Shown one piece after another: positions 1 through 7,525 of a stretch of DNA of 10,000 bases. Within the stretch, counting starts at the first letter, position 1, and each line of letters begins with the position of its first letter. Both the position numbers and the translations under genes were made by a program. Source of the stretch: Magnetospirillum sp. (lineage in GTDB: Bacteria > Pseudomonadota > Alphaproteobacteria > Rhodospirillales > Magnetospirillaceae); contig JAIWOG010000182.1 of the NCBI GenBank assembly GCA_020217035.1, positions 1 to 10,000 on the forward strand, in the 5' to 3' direction. The notes beneath the pieces are model-generated. The model had not been told where the DNA came from. It saw nothing but the letters and a program-made list of their open reading frames with translations, and made no database searches.

Positions 1-292
1 GCACGTGGCAATCCGGGCAGGTGGCGCGCACGCCCGAGCGGTTCTGGTCGTGGATGGTGCCCCGGTATTCGCGATAGACGTTGGCCTCCATCTCGTGACA
101 CGAGATGCAGAACGCTTCGGTGTTGGTCAACTCCATCGTCCAGTTGAAGCCGCCCCAGAAGACGACGCCCGAGAGGAAGCCGACGACCAGGATGGCCCCC
201 AGCGACCAGCGCGAGGTCGGCCGGCGCAGCAGCCCCCAGGCTTGGCACAGCAGGCTGGGCTGCTTGCCTTCGGGTTGGTTTTCGTTGGTCAT
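1..292 (-). CDS. napC: NapC, tetrahaem c-type quinol dehydrogenase (partial, C-terminus beyond window)
   Basis: Membrane-anchored cytochrome c of the NapC/NirT/NrfH family, which oxidises quinol in the inner membrane and passes electrons to NapB/NapA in the periplasm. Ninety-seven codons are visible, about half of the usual length of roughly 200 residues. A short cytoplasmic N-terminus is followed by one membrane anchor at about residues 29-49. Two haem-binding motifs follow: CISCH at 62-66, with Met68 just after it as in the family's first haem site, and CPDCH at 92-96. The stretch between them (HDQNRSGVRA) is typical of the family. The other two haem motifs would lie left of position 1. The ATG at 292-290 is preceded by AAGGA with an 8-nt spacer. 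The gene starts 16 nt after the napB stop and is the last nap gene seen. Identity is firm; only the missing end is unknown. Confidence 0.95.
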   Translation of the reverse strand, partial: MTNENQPEGKQPSLLCQAWGLLRRPTSRWSLGAILVVGFLSGVVFWGGFNWTMELTNTEAFCISCHEMEANVYREYRGTIHDQNRSGVRATCPDCHV

Positions 293-308
293 GGCCCCTG
301 TCCTTTCC

Positions 309-758
309 TCACCGGCCGGTGACGGCGGGCTTGAACACGTTGTCCACCAGCGGCTTGGCGTCCACCTGCGCCACGTGACACTGCAGGCAGAAATACCGGT
401 TGCCGTTCACATTGTCCTGGCGCACCCCGTTACGGTCGATGTAGTGCAGGTCGGAAATCTTCGGCGCCTTTTCCTGGTCGGAATAGGGCCATTCGTGGCA
501 ACGCAGGCACTGGTTGACCTTCAGGTCGATCTCGTACTTGCTGGTGTCGTGGGGCACCAGGGGCGGCTGCTGGCGGTAAGCCCGCTCGTGCTTGACGCCG
601 TCCTGGACCTTGTAGGTGTCCGGCGCCTTGTCTGCGGCGCTGACCGGCGTGTCGCGCAGGGCCTTGACTTCGGCGGCGACCACGCCGCCACCCATCCCGA
701 ATACCGAGCCCAGGACCATACCCAGGGCGACGGTCATGGCCATGATTTTGTGTTTCAC
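309..758 (-). CDS. napB: NapB, di-haem cytochrome c subunit of periplasmic nitrate reductase
   Basis: Small periplasmic electron-transfer subunit that receives electrons from NapC (and possibly the NapGH route) and delivers them to the iron-sulfur cluster of NapA. The 149-residue product has an N-terminal Sec-type signal peptide, with a hydrophobic stretch at about residues 5-28 ending in VVAAE. Two haem motifs are present: CLRCH at 84-88 and CLQCH at 124-128. His70 (in PPLVPH) and His105 (in DLHY) sit where the family's distal haem ligands are expected, giving bis-His haems. Length is normal for NapB. The start is GTG at 758-756, preceded by GGGGAG with an 8-nt spacer. It overlaps the napH stop as GTGA, which suggests translational coupling. 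An in-frame ATG at codon 6 is possible but has no better ribosome site. Confidence 0.97.
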   Translation of the reverse strand: MKHKIMAMTVALGMVLGSVFGMGGGVVAAEVKALRDTPVSAADKAPDTYKVQDGVKHERAYRQQPPLVPHDTSKYEIDLKVNQCLRCHEWPYSDQEKAPKISDLHYIDRNGVRQDNVNGNRYFCLQCHVAQVDAKPLVDNVFKPAVTGR

Positions 759-1714
759 AGCATTTTCTCCCCTTGCAGAACCTTCTTTGCCGGTCCGCGG
801 ACGCTGGCGCCCGCACCGTCATGGAAACGTGTGGTGAAGATGAAGACGTCCTTGGCGCAGACGTCGACGCAGCGCCCGCAATTGGAACAATCACCGGACA
901 GGATCAGCGGGCCGATTCCGTTCTTGGCCCCGCGCAACGCCGGGGTGATGACCTGGCGTTCGGGGCAGACGGCGAAGCAATCCATGCAATTGTCGCAGGC
1001 ATCGCGGTTCACCGCCGACACCCGGACTACCCCCTTGGCGCCGACCAGCGCGTAGAAGGCGCCCACCGGGCACAGATGCCCGCACCAGCCGCGCGACGCC
1101 ACGCCAAGGTCGAACAACAGCACGGCGATGGTGATGGAAAGCGCCGCTCCGCCGCCGAACAGCGTCCCGGTGACCAGGGCGCGATGCAACATGGTGACCG
1201 GGTTGACCGCTTCCCAGACGATGGTGCCGGTAGCCGCCGAGCCCGCCAGCACGCCGCCCAGGATCAACAGCCGCAAGCGGCGGTCCATGGGATAGGCATC
1301 CTTCAGCCCGAAACGGGTGCGCACCCAGGCGGCGAAATCGGTGATAACGTTGACCGGACAGGCCCAGCCGCAAAAGCTGCGCCCACCCACCAGGGCGTAG
1401 GCCGCCAGCACGATGGCGGCGCCGACCAAGCCACTGGTTTCCATGACATGGCCGGCCAGCAGGGATTGCAGCGCCATCATGGGATCGGTCAGCGGCAGCA
1501 CGTCCAGCGTCATGCTGGATGCGAATGTGCCCTTGGTGATCCACACGCCCCATAAGGGACCGGTCAGGAACACCGCCAGGAAGCCCGCCTGGACCAGCCG
1601 GCGCAGGATCAGCCATTTGTGAGCGGCCAGCCAGCCGTCGCGGCGCAGCCGGTCCAGGCCGGGGCGGCGCTTTTCGCGCACTGGTGCATGGCGCGGCTCG
1701 CGCACCGGGCTCAT
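755..1714 (-). CDS. napH: NapH, membrane iron-sulfur protein of the nitrate reductase quinol route
   Basis: Integral inner-membrane ferredoxin-like protein that works with NapG in taking electrons, mainly from quinol, to the periplasmic Nap complex. The 319-residue product has about four hydrophobic segments (roughly residues 36-58, 93-112, 147-166 and 180-205). Two membrane-side CX3CP motifs are present: Cys115/Cys119-Pro120 and Cys211/Cys215-Pro216. The C-terminal cytoplasmic part carries two [4Fe-4S] motifs: Cys240, 243, 246, 250 and Cys276, 279, 282, 286. This is the full NapH pattern. The open frame continues upstream inside napG, but the start at 1714 is chosen because the ATG overlaps the napG stop as ATGA and has AAGGAG with an 8-nt spacer. 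The 3' end overlaps the napB start by 4 nt. Confidence 0.96.
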   Translation of the reverse strand: MSPVREPRHAPVREKRRPGLDRLRRDGWLAAHKWLILRRLVQAGFLAVFLTGPLWGVWITKGTFASSMTLDVLPLTDPMMALQSLLAGHVMETSGLVGAAIVLAAYALVGGRSFCGWACPVNVITDFAAWVRTRFGLKDAYPMDRRLRLLILGGVLAGSAATGTIVWEAVNPVTMLHRALVTGTLFGGGAALSITIAVLLFDLGVASRGWCGHLCPVGAFYALVGAKGVVRVSAVNRDACDNCMDCFAVCPERQVITPALRGAKNGIGPLILSGDCSNCGRCVDVCAKDVFIFTTRFHDGAGASVRGPAKKVLQGEKML

Positions 1715-2499
1715 GGCTTGAACTCCTTGAAGCCGCCGCCAGGCAGACGCTCGGGAGCGGGGCCTTCCGGCATGCGGTCGGGCAGGTCGATGATGCCGTC
1801 GATCAGGGACTTGCCGGCCTTTTCCTTTTCTTCCCATCCCAGGCGGTAATGGGCGCCCAGCACGCCGACCGCCAGGGCCGGGGGCAACACCTTGATGGCA
1901 GCCTCTTCCAGCACGCAGGCTTTCTCGCATTTGCCGCAGCCGGTGCATTTGTCGGTATGCACGGTGGGAATGAACACCGCATGCTTGCCGGTGCGTTCGT
2001 TGTGGTGACGTTCCAGGGTGATGGCTTGATCGATCAGCGGGCAGACCCGGTAACAGACGTCGCAGCGCAGGCCCAGGAAGTTCAGGCAGGTTTCCTGGCC
2101 GACCAGCACGGCGACGCCCATCTTGGCCGCCTTGATGTCGGTCAGCGACTTATCCAGCGCCCCGGTGGGGCAGGCGACGACGCACGGGATGTCCTCGCAC
2201 ATTTCACACGGCACCGTGCGGGCATTGAAGAAGGGGGTGCCCACCGGCTGACCGTCGGCGGCTTCCGCCAGTTTCAGGGTGTTGTAGGGGCAATCGCGCA
2301 CGCAAAGGCCACAGCGCACGCAGGCCGACAAAAACTCCGCGTCGTCGATGGCGCCGGGCGGACGCAAGGCCACCGCCTCGGCCCGCCGTCGCGCCGGAAC
2401 CGCCAGCAAGGCCGCCACCAAGCCGGCACCGCACGCTGCCCGGAAAGCTCCGGACAGCATGTGGCGACGGGTCATGGCAGGGGCTTGCCGGCTTTCCAT
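1711..2499 (-). CDS. napG: NapG, periplasmic ferredoxin-type protein with Tat signal
   Basis: Iron-sulfur protein exported by the Tat pathway that partners with NapH in electron delivery to the periplasmic nitrate reductase. From the chosen start the product has 262 residues. A twin-arginine motif (TRRHMLS, residues 10-16) precedes a hydrophobic segment at about 17-35. Four [4Fe-4S] cysteine sets follow: 60/63/66/70, 98/101/106/110, 138/146/149/153 and 185/188/191/195, as in the family. The frame stays open further upstream into napA, but the ATG at 2499-2497 is preferred because AAGGA lies 8 nt before it, 11 nt after the napA stop. A second ATG at 2475 begins directly at the Tat motif but has no ribosome site. 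The stop overlaps the napH start. Confidence 0.96.
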   Translation of the reverse strand: MESRQAPAMTRRHMLSGAFRAACGAGLVAALLAVPARRRAEAVALRPPGAIDDAEFLSACVRCGLCVRDCPYNTLKLAEAADGQPVGTPFFNARTVPCEMCEDIPCVVACPTGALDKSLTDIKAAKMGVAVLVGQETCLNFLGLRCDVCYRVCPLIDQAITLERHHNERTGKHAVFIPTVHTDKCTGCGKCEKACVLEEAAIKVLPPALAVGVLGAHYRLGWEEKEKAGKSLIDGIIDLPDRMPEGPAPERLPGGGFKEFKP

Positions 2500-2507
2500 G
2501 GCGCTTG

Positions 2508-2512
2508 TCCTT
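2508..2512 (-). promoter_or_regulatory. Ribosome binding site of napG, overlapping the napA stop codon
   Basis: On the minus strand the string TAAGGA combines the napA stop codon TAA (2513-2511) with the AAGGA ribosome site (2512-2508). It lies 8 nt before the napG ATG at 2499. This decides the napG start and means ribosomes finishing napA uncover or sit on the napG site. Confidence 0.75.
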
Positions 2513-5006
2513 AAGCCTTGGCGACCTTGACGGCGCACTTCTTGAAGTCCGTTTCCTTGGAAATCGGACACGTGGCGTCCAGCGTCAGCTTGTTGACCAG
2601 GATGCTTTCATCGAAGAACGGCACGAAGACCAGACCTTCCGGCGGCTTGTTGCGGCCGCGGGTGTCCAGACGCAGGCTGATTTCGCCGCGGCGGCTGGCC
2701 ACCTTGACCACGTCGCCATTCCGCAGGTTGCGCTTCTTGGCGTCGTTGGGATGCATGAAGCACACCGCGTTGGGCACCGCCTTGTGCAGTTCCGGCACGC
2801 GCCGGGTCATCGACCCGGAATGCCAGTGTTCCAGCACGCGGCCGGTGCACAGCCACAGGTCGTATTCGGCATCCGGCATCTCCGGCGGATCCTGGTACGG
2901 CAGGCCGATGATGAAGGCGCGGCCATCGGGACGGCCATAGAACTTGACGCCCTCGCCCGCCTTCACATAGGGGTCATAGCCTTCACGGTAACGCCACAGG
3001 GTTTCCTTGCCGTCCACCACCGGCCACCTGAGGCCGCGAGACTTGTGATAGAGCTCGAAATCCCCCAGATCGTGGGCGTGGCCACGGCCGAACTGGGCGT
3101 ATTCCTCGAACAGGCCCTTCTGCACGTAGAAGCCGAATGCCTTGGATTCGTCGTTTTCGAAGCCGGCCTGCAACTCGGACAGCGGGAACTTGTTGACCTG
3201 GCCGTTGGCATAAAGCACGTCGAACAGGGTCTTGCCCTTGTATTGCGGTGCCTTGTCCAGCAATTCGGCGGGCCACACCTCTTCCATCTTGAAGCGCTTC
3301 GAGAATTCCATCACCTGCCAGACGTCCGAGCGGGCCTCGCCCGGGGCCTTGACCTGCTGGCGCCAGAACTGGGTGCGGCGTTCGGCGTTGCCATAGCCGC
3401 CTTCCTTTTCCATCCACATGGCGGTGGGCAGGATCAGGTCGGCCGACAGCGCGGTGACGGTGGGATAGGGGTCCGAGACGACGACGAAGGCTTCCGGGTT
3501 GCGATAGCCGGGATAGCCCTCCTCGTTCATGTTGGGCGCCGTCTGCATATTGTTGGTGCACTGCACCCAATAGGCGTTCAGCTTGCCGTCCTTCAGCATG
3601 CGGTGTTGCAGCACCGCATGATAGCCGACCTTCGGATTGATGGTGCCGGGCGGCAGTTTCCAGATCTTCTCGGCGAACTCGCGGTGCTTGTCGTTCATCA
3701 CCACCATGTCGGCGGGCAGACGGTGGGCGAAGGTGCCCACTTCACGCGCCGTGCCGCAAGCCGAGGGCTGGCCGGTCAGCGAGAACGGGCCGTTGCCCGG
3801 TTCCGAGATCTTGCCCACCAGCAGGTGGACGTTGTAGATCATGTTGTTGACCCAGGTGCCGCGGGTGTGCTGGTTGAACCCCATGGTCCAGAACGACACC
3901 ACTTTCTTGTTGGGGTCGGCGTACAGCTTGGCCAGTTCGATCAGCTTGGCTTCCGGCACGCCGGACAGCTTGGACACCTTTTCCACGGTGTATTCGGCGA
4001 CGATGGCCTTGAACTCGTCGAACGACGAATTGTCCATCTTGTTGGGGTCGCCCTTGCCGTAGCCGTTGTTCTGCGGCTCCTGCTCCAGCTTGTGGGTGGG
4101 GCGCAGACCGAAGCCGATGTCGGTGACGCCCTTCTTGAAGGTCACCGCCTTGTCGACGAACGCCTTGTTCACCGCGCCGTTCTGGATGATGTAGTTGCAG
4201 ATGAAGTTCAGGATGGCCAGGTCGGTGTTGGGCACGAAGACCATGCCGTTATCGGCCAGGTCGAAGCTTTTGTGTTCATAGGTGGACAGCACCGCCACCT
4301 TGCAGCCCTCGTGGGTCAGCCGCCGATCGGTCAGGCGCGACCACAAGATGGGGTGCATCTCGGCCATGTTGCTGCCCCACAGCACGAAGGCGTCGGCCTG
4401 CTCGATGTCGTCATAGCAGCCCATGGGCTCGTCCATGTTGAACGTGCGCATGAAGCCGGTGACCGCCGAGGCCATGCAATGCCGGGCGTTGGGGTCCAGG
4501 TTGTTGGAACGGAATCCGGCCTTCATCAGCTTGGCCGCCGCGTAGCCTTCCCAGATGGTCCACTGGCCGGAACCGAACATGCCGATGCGGGTGACGCCGT
4601 CGGGCTTCTTCAGCTGTTCCTTCCACTTCTCGGCCATGATGTCGAAGGCCTGGTCCCAGGTGATGGGCGTGAAGTCACCGTTCTTGTCGAACTTGCCGTT
4701 CTTCATGCGCAACAGCGGCTGGGTCAGGCGGTCCTGGCCGTACATGATCTTGGACAGGAAATAGCCCTTGATGCAGTTCAGGCCCCGGTTGACCGGGGCG
4801 TCGGGATCGCCTTGGGTGGCGACCACGCGGCCGTCCTGGACGCCGACCAGGACGCCGCAGCCGGTCCCGCAGAAGCGGCACACGCCCTTGTCCCAACGGA
4901 TGTTGGCCTTGGCCGGCTGCGCCGCCGCCGGCAACGAGATGCCCGCGGCCGCAGCGGTGGCGGCGGCGGCGTTGGCCTTGATGAAGTCGCGCCGGTTCAG
5001 GCTCAT
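2511..5006 (-). CDS. napA: NapA, catalytic molybdenum subunit of periplasmic nitrate reductase
   Basis: Reduces nitrate to nitrite in the periplasm using a bis-molybdopterin guanine dinucleotide cofactor and one [4Fe-4S] cluster, fed by NapB. The 831-residue length matches the proteobacterial NapA family. A Tat signal with NRRDFIK at residues 4-10 is followed by an alanine-rich hydrophobic stretch to about residue 30. The cluster ligands are Cys43, Cys46, Cys50 and Cys78. Cys177 in NARHCMAS is the expected molybdenum ligand. Conserved stretches such as FGSGQWT (144-150) and FNQHTRGTW also fit. The ATG at 5006 overlaps the napD stop as ATGA and has GGGGAG with an 8-nt spacer. It lies directly after the gene for its chaperone NapD. 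No damage is visible. Confidence 0.98.
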   Translation of the reverse strand: MSLNRRDFIKANAAAATAAAAGISLPAAAQPAKANIRWDKGVCRFCGTGCGVLVGVQDGRVVATQGDPDAPVNRGLNCIKGYFLSKIMYGQDRLTQPLLRMKNGKFDKNGDFTPITWDQAFDIMAEKWKEQLKKPDGVTRIGMFGSGQWTIWEGYAAAKLMKAGFRSNNLDPNARHCMASAVTGFMRTFNMDEPMGCYDDIEQADAFVLWGSNMAEMHPILWSRLTDRRLTHEGCKVAVLSTYEHKSFDLADNGMVFVPNTDLAILNFICNYIIQNGAVNKAFVDKAVTFKKGVTDIGFGLRPTHKLEQEPQNNGYGKGDPNKMDNSSFDEFKAIVAEYTVEKVSKLSGVPEAKLIELAKLYADPNKKVVSFWTMGFNQHTRGTWVNNMIYNVHLLVGKISEPGNGPFSLTGQPSACGTAREVGTFAHRLPADMVVMNDKHREFAEKIWKLPPGTINPKVGYHAVLQHRMLKDGKLNAYWVQCTNNMQTAPNMNEEGYPGYRNPEAFVVVSDPYPTVTALSADLILPTAMWMEKEGGYGNAERRTQFWRQQVKAPGEARSDVWQVMEFSKRFKMEEVWPAELLDKAPQYKGKTLFDVLYANGQVNKFPLSELQAGFENDESKAFGFYVQKGLFEEYAQFGRGHAHDLGDFELYHKSRGLRWPVVDGKETLWRYREGYDPYVKAGEGVKFYGRPDGRAFIIGLPYQDPPEMPDAEYDLWLCTGRVLEHWHSGSMTRRVPELHKAVPNAVCFMHPNDAKKRNLRNGDVVKVASRRGEISLRLDTRGRNKPPEGLVFVPFFDESILVNKLTLDATCPISKETDFKKCAVKVAKA

Positions 5007-5311
5007 GGAACGATCTCCCCTTCCAAATCCTTGTCGAAATGGTGATAGACGAGGGCGACCGAGAGGACGCCGTCGATGTCATGGAAACTGGTGATGATGG
5101 AGCCGGCCCATTGGCCCTCGGCGTCTTCGACGACGACCACCAGCTTGCCGTCATCGGTCATGGTGTGGACCTCGACGCCGGGCCTGGCTTCCAGTTCGGC
5201 CCGGATTTGCTGCCGCCGCGCCGGCACCACGTGGACCAGCACGCCACAGATGTTCTCGACAGTGGGCCGCATCGCTTGATGCTCGTGCTCGACGAAAGTG
5301 CCTAGGCGCAT
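5003..5311 (-). CDS. napD: NapD, Tat-signal chaperone for NapA
   Basis: Small cytoplasmic chaperone that binds the twin-arginine signal of NapA and holds back export until the cofactor is inserted. The 102-residue product has the family's core: ICGVLVHV near residues 21-28, GKLVVVVE near 55-62 and the C-terminal [11 protein letters not shown]. The start at 5311 gives about 13 extra N-terminal residues compared with a typical NapD of about 87-90 residues. An in-frame ATG at 5272 would give the usual length. The longer form is chosen because GGAGGT stands 8 nt before it, whereas the inner ATG has no ribosome site. The start lies inside the end of napF (10-nt overlap) and the stop overlaps napA by 4 nt. 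Confidence 0.93.
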   Translation of the reverse strand: MRLGTFVEHEHQAMRPTVENICGVLVHVVPARRQQIRAELEARPGVEVHTMTDDGKLVVVVEDAEGQWAGSIITSFHDIDGVLSVALVYHHFDKDLEGEIVP

Positions 5312-5610
5312 GGGGTGCTACCTCCGATTTCCGCCCGCGTCAGGGACAGCGCCCCGACCGGACAGACGTTCAAGCAGTCGCCGCAACCGGTGCAGGCGGC
5401 GGCGTCGATGGTGGGAAGCCCCCTGCCGCCCAGCATGGGGCGGATCCTCAGGGCGCCGGGTTCGCACGGATCGACACAGGACGCGCAGGTGATCCCCCGC
5501 ACCGCCAGGCAGCCTTCGCCCAACGCCGCCACCTGCGGTCCTTGGGGGACCGGATCCTGGGCCGGGGAAAGGCGCCGGAACAAGGCGCGACGGGATAGTT
5601 CTTGCGACAT
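5302..5610 (-). CDS. napF: NapF, cytoplasmic ferredoxin-type accessory protein (short form)
   Basis: First gene of the nap operon. NapF proteins are cytoplasmic iron-sulfur proteins thought to act on NapA before export. This one has 102 residues, against about 160 in well-known NapF proteins. The N-terminal SRRALFRR (6-13) matches the family's conserved SRR start. Only two iron-sulfur cysteine sets remain: Cys34/42/45/49, with the family's unusual C-x7-C-x2-C-x3-C-E-P spacing, and Cys73/76/79/83-Pro. These correspond to the last two of the usual four, so the first two are absent. The ATG at 5610 has only a weak ribosome site (GAG, 9 nt away). The frame is open further upstream, but a start at 5712 would lie upstream of the FNR box, so it is rejected. 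It overlaps napD by 10 nt. Confidence 0.88.
   Translation of the reverse strand: MSQELSRRALFRRLSPAQDPVPQGPQVAALGEGCLAVRGITCASCVDPCEPGALRIRPMLGGRGLPTIDAAACTGCGDCLNVCPVGALSLTRAEIGGSTPCA
5320..5325 (-). promoter_or_regulatory. Strong ribosome binding site of napD
   Basis: GGAGGT on the minus strand, 8 nt upstream of the napD ATG at 5311 and inside the last codons of napF. It is the reason for choosing the longer NapD form over the internal ATG at 5272. Confidence 0.7.
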
Positions 5611-5782
5611 GGAACGCGTCTCGACGAACCGGCCATCCAGGTTCGGATGACCTAAGACGACACAGTGGACCCACACGTCCGAAACGCATTTGATTTTGGT
5701 CAAGATGACCACACGGAACCCAGGGTTATTCCCCAGCCGCTTACTTGGTTATTCAAATATCAGGAATATCTTGATTAGCGGG
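5611..5782 (-). promoter_or_regulatory. nap operon leader and promoter region
   Basis: 172 bp between the stop of the GGDEF-EAL gene and the napF start, both on the minus strand. The stretch at about 5735-5776 is clearly richer in A and T than the surrounding genes. It contains the FNR box described separately. If that box is at the classic -41.5 position, transcription would begin near 5655 with a leader of about 45 nt. I could not identify a convincing -10 hexamer. No clear terminator for the upstream gene is seen, so some read-through into nap is possible. Confidence 0.6.
5690..5703 (-). promoter_or_regulatory. FNR/Anr-type binding site upstream of napF
   Basis: On the minus strand the sequence is TTGACCAAAATCAA, which reads TTGAC-N4-ATCAA. 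It matches the FNR consensus TTGAT-N4-ATCAA at nine of ten half-site bases. Its centre is 86.5 nt upstream of the napF ATG. FNR-family regulators activate anaerobic respiration genes when oxygen is low, and in Magnetospirillum the FNR homologue is known to control denitrification genes. The site was found by eye; binding is inferred. Confidence 0.8.
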
Positions 5783-7417
5783 TCAACCCTGACCGCGCAA
5801 GTAGCCGTCGGCCAGCATGGCGCGGAACTGGTCGGCCGGGACCGGTCGCGAATAATAGAAGCCCTGCACGGTGTCGCAGCCGTTGTTCTTCAAAAACTGT
5901 ATATGGGCTTCGATCTCGCAGCCTTCGGCCACCACTTCCAGATTGAGGCCGCGCGACAACCCGATGATGGCGCGGGCGATTTCCGCCGTCTTGGGATTGC
6001 GGTCGACGTCGGCGATGAAGGCGCGGTCGATCTTGAGCGTGGTGATCGGGAATCGCCCCAAATAGGACAGGGACGAATAGCCGGTGCCGAAATCGTCGAT
6101 GGACAAACCCAATCCCAAATCGCGCAGCGCGGTCATCTTGCGCACGGCGACCTCGACGTCGTTCATCAACATGCTTTCGGTGATTTCCAGTTCCAGCCAC
6201 TTGGGGTCCAGGCGGGTTTCCGCCAACACCCCGGTGACGATGTCCAGCAGGCCGCGGGACTTGAACTGACGGGCCGAAACGTTGACCGACACCTTGACGG
6301 TGGAAAGCCCCTGGTCCTGCCATTCGCGCAATTGTTGGCACGAGCGGCGCAGCACCCAGGTGCCGATCTGTTCGATCAGGCCGGTTTCCTCGGCCACCGG
6401 GATGAACTCGCCGGGATTGACCATGCCGCGATCGGGATCGATCCAGCGGATCAGCGATTCGGCGCCGACGATGCGGTTGTTTTCCGCCGACACCTTGGGC
6501 TGGTAGAAGACGACGAATTCCTCGTTGGCCAAGGCGCGGCGCATGCGGGCTTCCAGGTCCAGACGCGACTTGGCCTTGTTGTTCATGTCCTTGGAAAAGA
6601 ACTGGTAATTGTTGCGGCCCGACACCTTGGCGTGATGCAGGGCATTTTCCGCCCGCTTGATCAAGGCGGCGCCGTCGGCCGCGTCCTGGGGATAAAGGGC
6701 GATGCCGATGGAAAAGGTCACCACCACTTCCTGGCCGTCGATGGCGAAGGGTTCCTTGACCGCCGCCAGAACCTTCTCGGCGACGATGACGCTGTCGTCG
6801 ACTCCGGCGATGGTCATCACCAGGGCGAATTTGTCGCCGTCCAGACGCACGGCGGTGTCGGTCTCGCGGATGCACTGACGCAGGCGGCGGGCGACCTCGG
6901 TCAGCAAATGGTCGCCGGCGGCGTGGCCCAGCGCGTCGTTGACCAGGGTGAAGCGGTCCAGCCCCATCATCAGCAAGGCCACCGAGCCGCCGATCCGGTT
7001 GACCTGCAACACCGCCCGCTCGACGCGGTCGACGAAGATGTCGCGGTTGGGCAACCCGGTCAAAGCGTCGTGGCCGAACCGGCCGGCGGCGTCGGCCACC
7101 CCGGCGGGATGCAGGATGGCCAGGCGGTGGCTGCCGTCGTCCAGGGTGGTGACGGACGCCTCGACGCCCAACAAGGTGCCGTCGCCGCGCCGCATCTCGC
7201 CCTGCCAGCGGGAGCCGGCGGCCAAAGCCTGGCGGATTTGGGCGTTTGCTTCCGCCGCCCGCTCTGATCCGCCCCCCAGGAAATCGACGCCGTGGTGCCC
7301 GGACAGCGATTCGAAGGCCGGGTTGACCCGAACTGGCACGCCAGCCCCGTCGGCGATGACCACGGCATCGCGGATGGTGTGCAAGATGGCATCAAGTACG
7401 AGCTGGTGGTCGCTCAT
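5783..7417 (-). CDS. PAS-GGDEF-EAL protein, probable c-di-GMP phosphodiesterase with degenerate cyclase domain
   Basis: Soluble 544-residue signalling protein with no signal peptide or membrane segment. An N-terminal PAS-like sensor spans about residues 8-103. A GGDEF domain at about 113-275 keeps DALTGLPNR (117-125) and the NDALGH region, but the active-site motif reads DGDKF (193-197) in place of GGDEF, so cyclase activity is unlikely. The RxxD inhibitory site (Arg184, Asp187), five residues before it, is kept. An EAL domain (about 285-535) has ESL at 320-322 in place of EAL but keeps the metal and catalytic residues: Glu320, Asn379, the EITES glutamates (411-414), Asp441-Asp442 in DDFGTGYSS, Lys462, Glu498 and Gln518. 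It is therefore probably a working phosphodiesterase breaking c-di-GMP to pGpG, with the GGDEF part possibly regulatory. The start has a G-rich site just before the ATG. Confidence 0.9.
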   Translation of the reverse strand: MSDHQLVLDAILHTIRDAVVIADGAGVPVRVNPAFESLSGHHGVDFLGGGSERAAEANAQIRQALAAGSRWQGEMRRGDGTLLGVEASVTTLDDGSHRLAILHPAGVADAAGRFGHDALTGLPNRDIFVDRVERAVLQVNRIGGSVALLMMGLDRFTLVNDALGHAAGDHLLTEVARRLRQCIRETDTAVRLDGDKFALVMTIAGVDDSVIVAEKVLAAVKEPFAIDGQEVVVTFSIGIALYPQDAADGAALIKRAENALHHAKVSGRNNYQFFSKDMNNKAKSRLDLEARMRRALANEEFVVFYQPKVSAENNRIVGAESLIRWIDPDRGMVNPGEFIPVAEETGLIEQIGTWVLRRSCQQLREWQDQGLSTVKVSVNVSARQFKSRGLLDIVTGVLAETRLDPKWLELEITESMLMNDVEVAVRKMTALRDLGLGLSIDDFGTGYSSLSYLGRFPITTLKIDRAFIADVDRNPKTAEIARAIIGLSRGLNLEVVAEGCEIEAHIQFLKNNGCDTVQGFYYSRPVPADQFRAMLADGYLRGQG

Positions 7418-7525
7418 TGTTCCCCCACGGAAGGCAGCCCATTTTCACCATGTGCGACAAAAGCGCAATCGCCTTGTGCGGCAGCAGGGGTTGAGCGGGC
7501 CGGACGCTCGTGCCATGGTTGACAC
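7418..7525. promoter_or_regulatory. Divergent intergenic region between the GGDEF-EAL gene and nudC
   Basis: 108 bp between two divergent genes, so it must hold promoters for both unless they are transcribed from elsewhere. I see no convincing -35/-10 pair on either strand, no FNR box and no strong inverted repeat. A GGGGGA string lies close before the GGDEF-EAL ATG on the minus strand. The plus-strand side has no clear ribosome site for nudC. Confidence 0.4.

Noticed and set aside
1715..1948. Longer NapH with 78 extra N-terminal residues
   Set aside because: The extension lies inside napG in another frame, is Arg/Gly-rich and has no NapH similarity; the ATGA overlap and AAGGAG support the start at 1714.
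2505..5045. 846-codon open frame on the plus strand opposite napA
   Set aside because: It covers napA in antisense and gives a low-complexity protein rich in His, Val, Gly and Gln with no known motif. Long antisense frames are expected opposite GC-rich genes.
5611..5712. Longer NapF starting from GTG at 5712
   Set aside because: That start lies upstream of the FNR box, so the extension would read through the operator and likely promoter; it would add no iron-sulfur cysteine set, and the SRR motif is near the N-terminus only with the ATG at 5610.
5771..5786. TTGAT and GTCAA half-sites as a second FNR box
   Set aside because: The half-sites are separated by six bases, not four, and the right half lies in the GGDEF-EAL stop codon.
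5777..5795. Hairpin at the 3' end of the GGDEF-EAL gene as a terminator
   Set aside because: GCGGTCA pairs with TGACCCGC only with a bulge, it includes the last codons and stop, and no T run follows.
5690..7267. 525-codon plus-strand frame opposite the GGDEF-EAL gene
   Set aside because: Same antisense artefact; the minus-strand product has clear PAS, GGDEF and EAL motifs.
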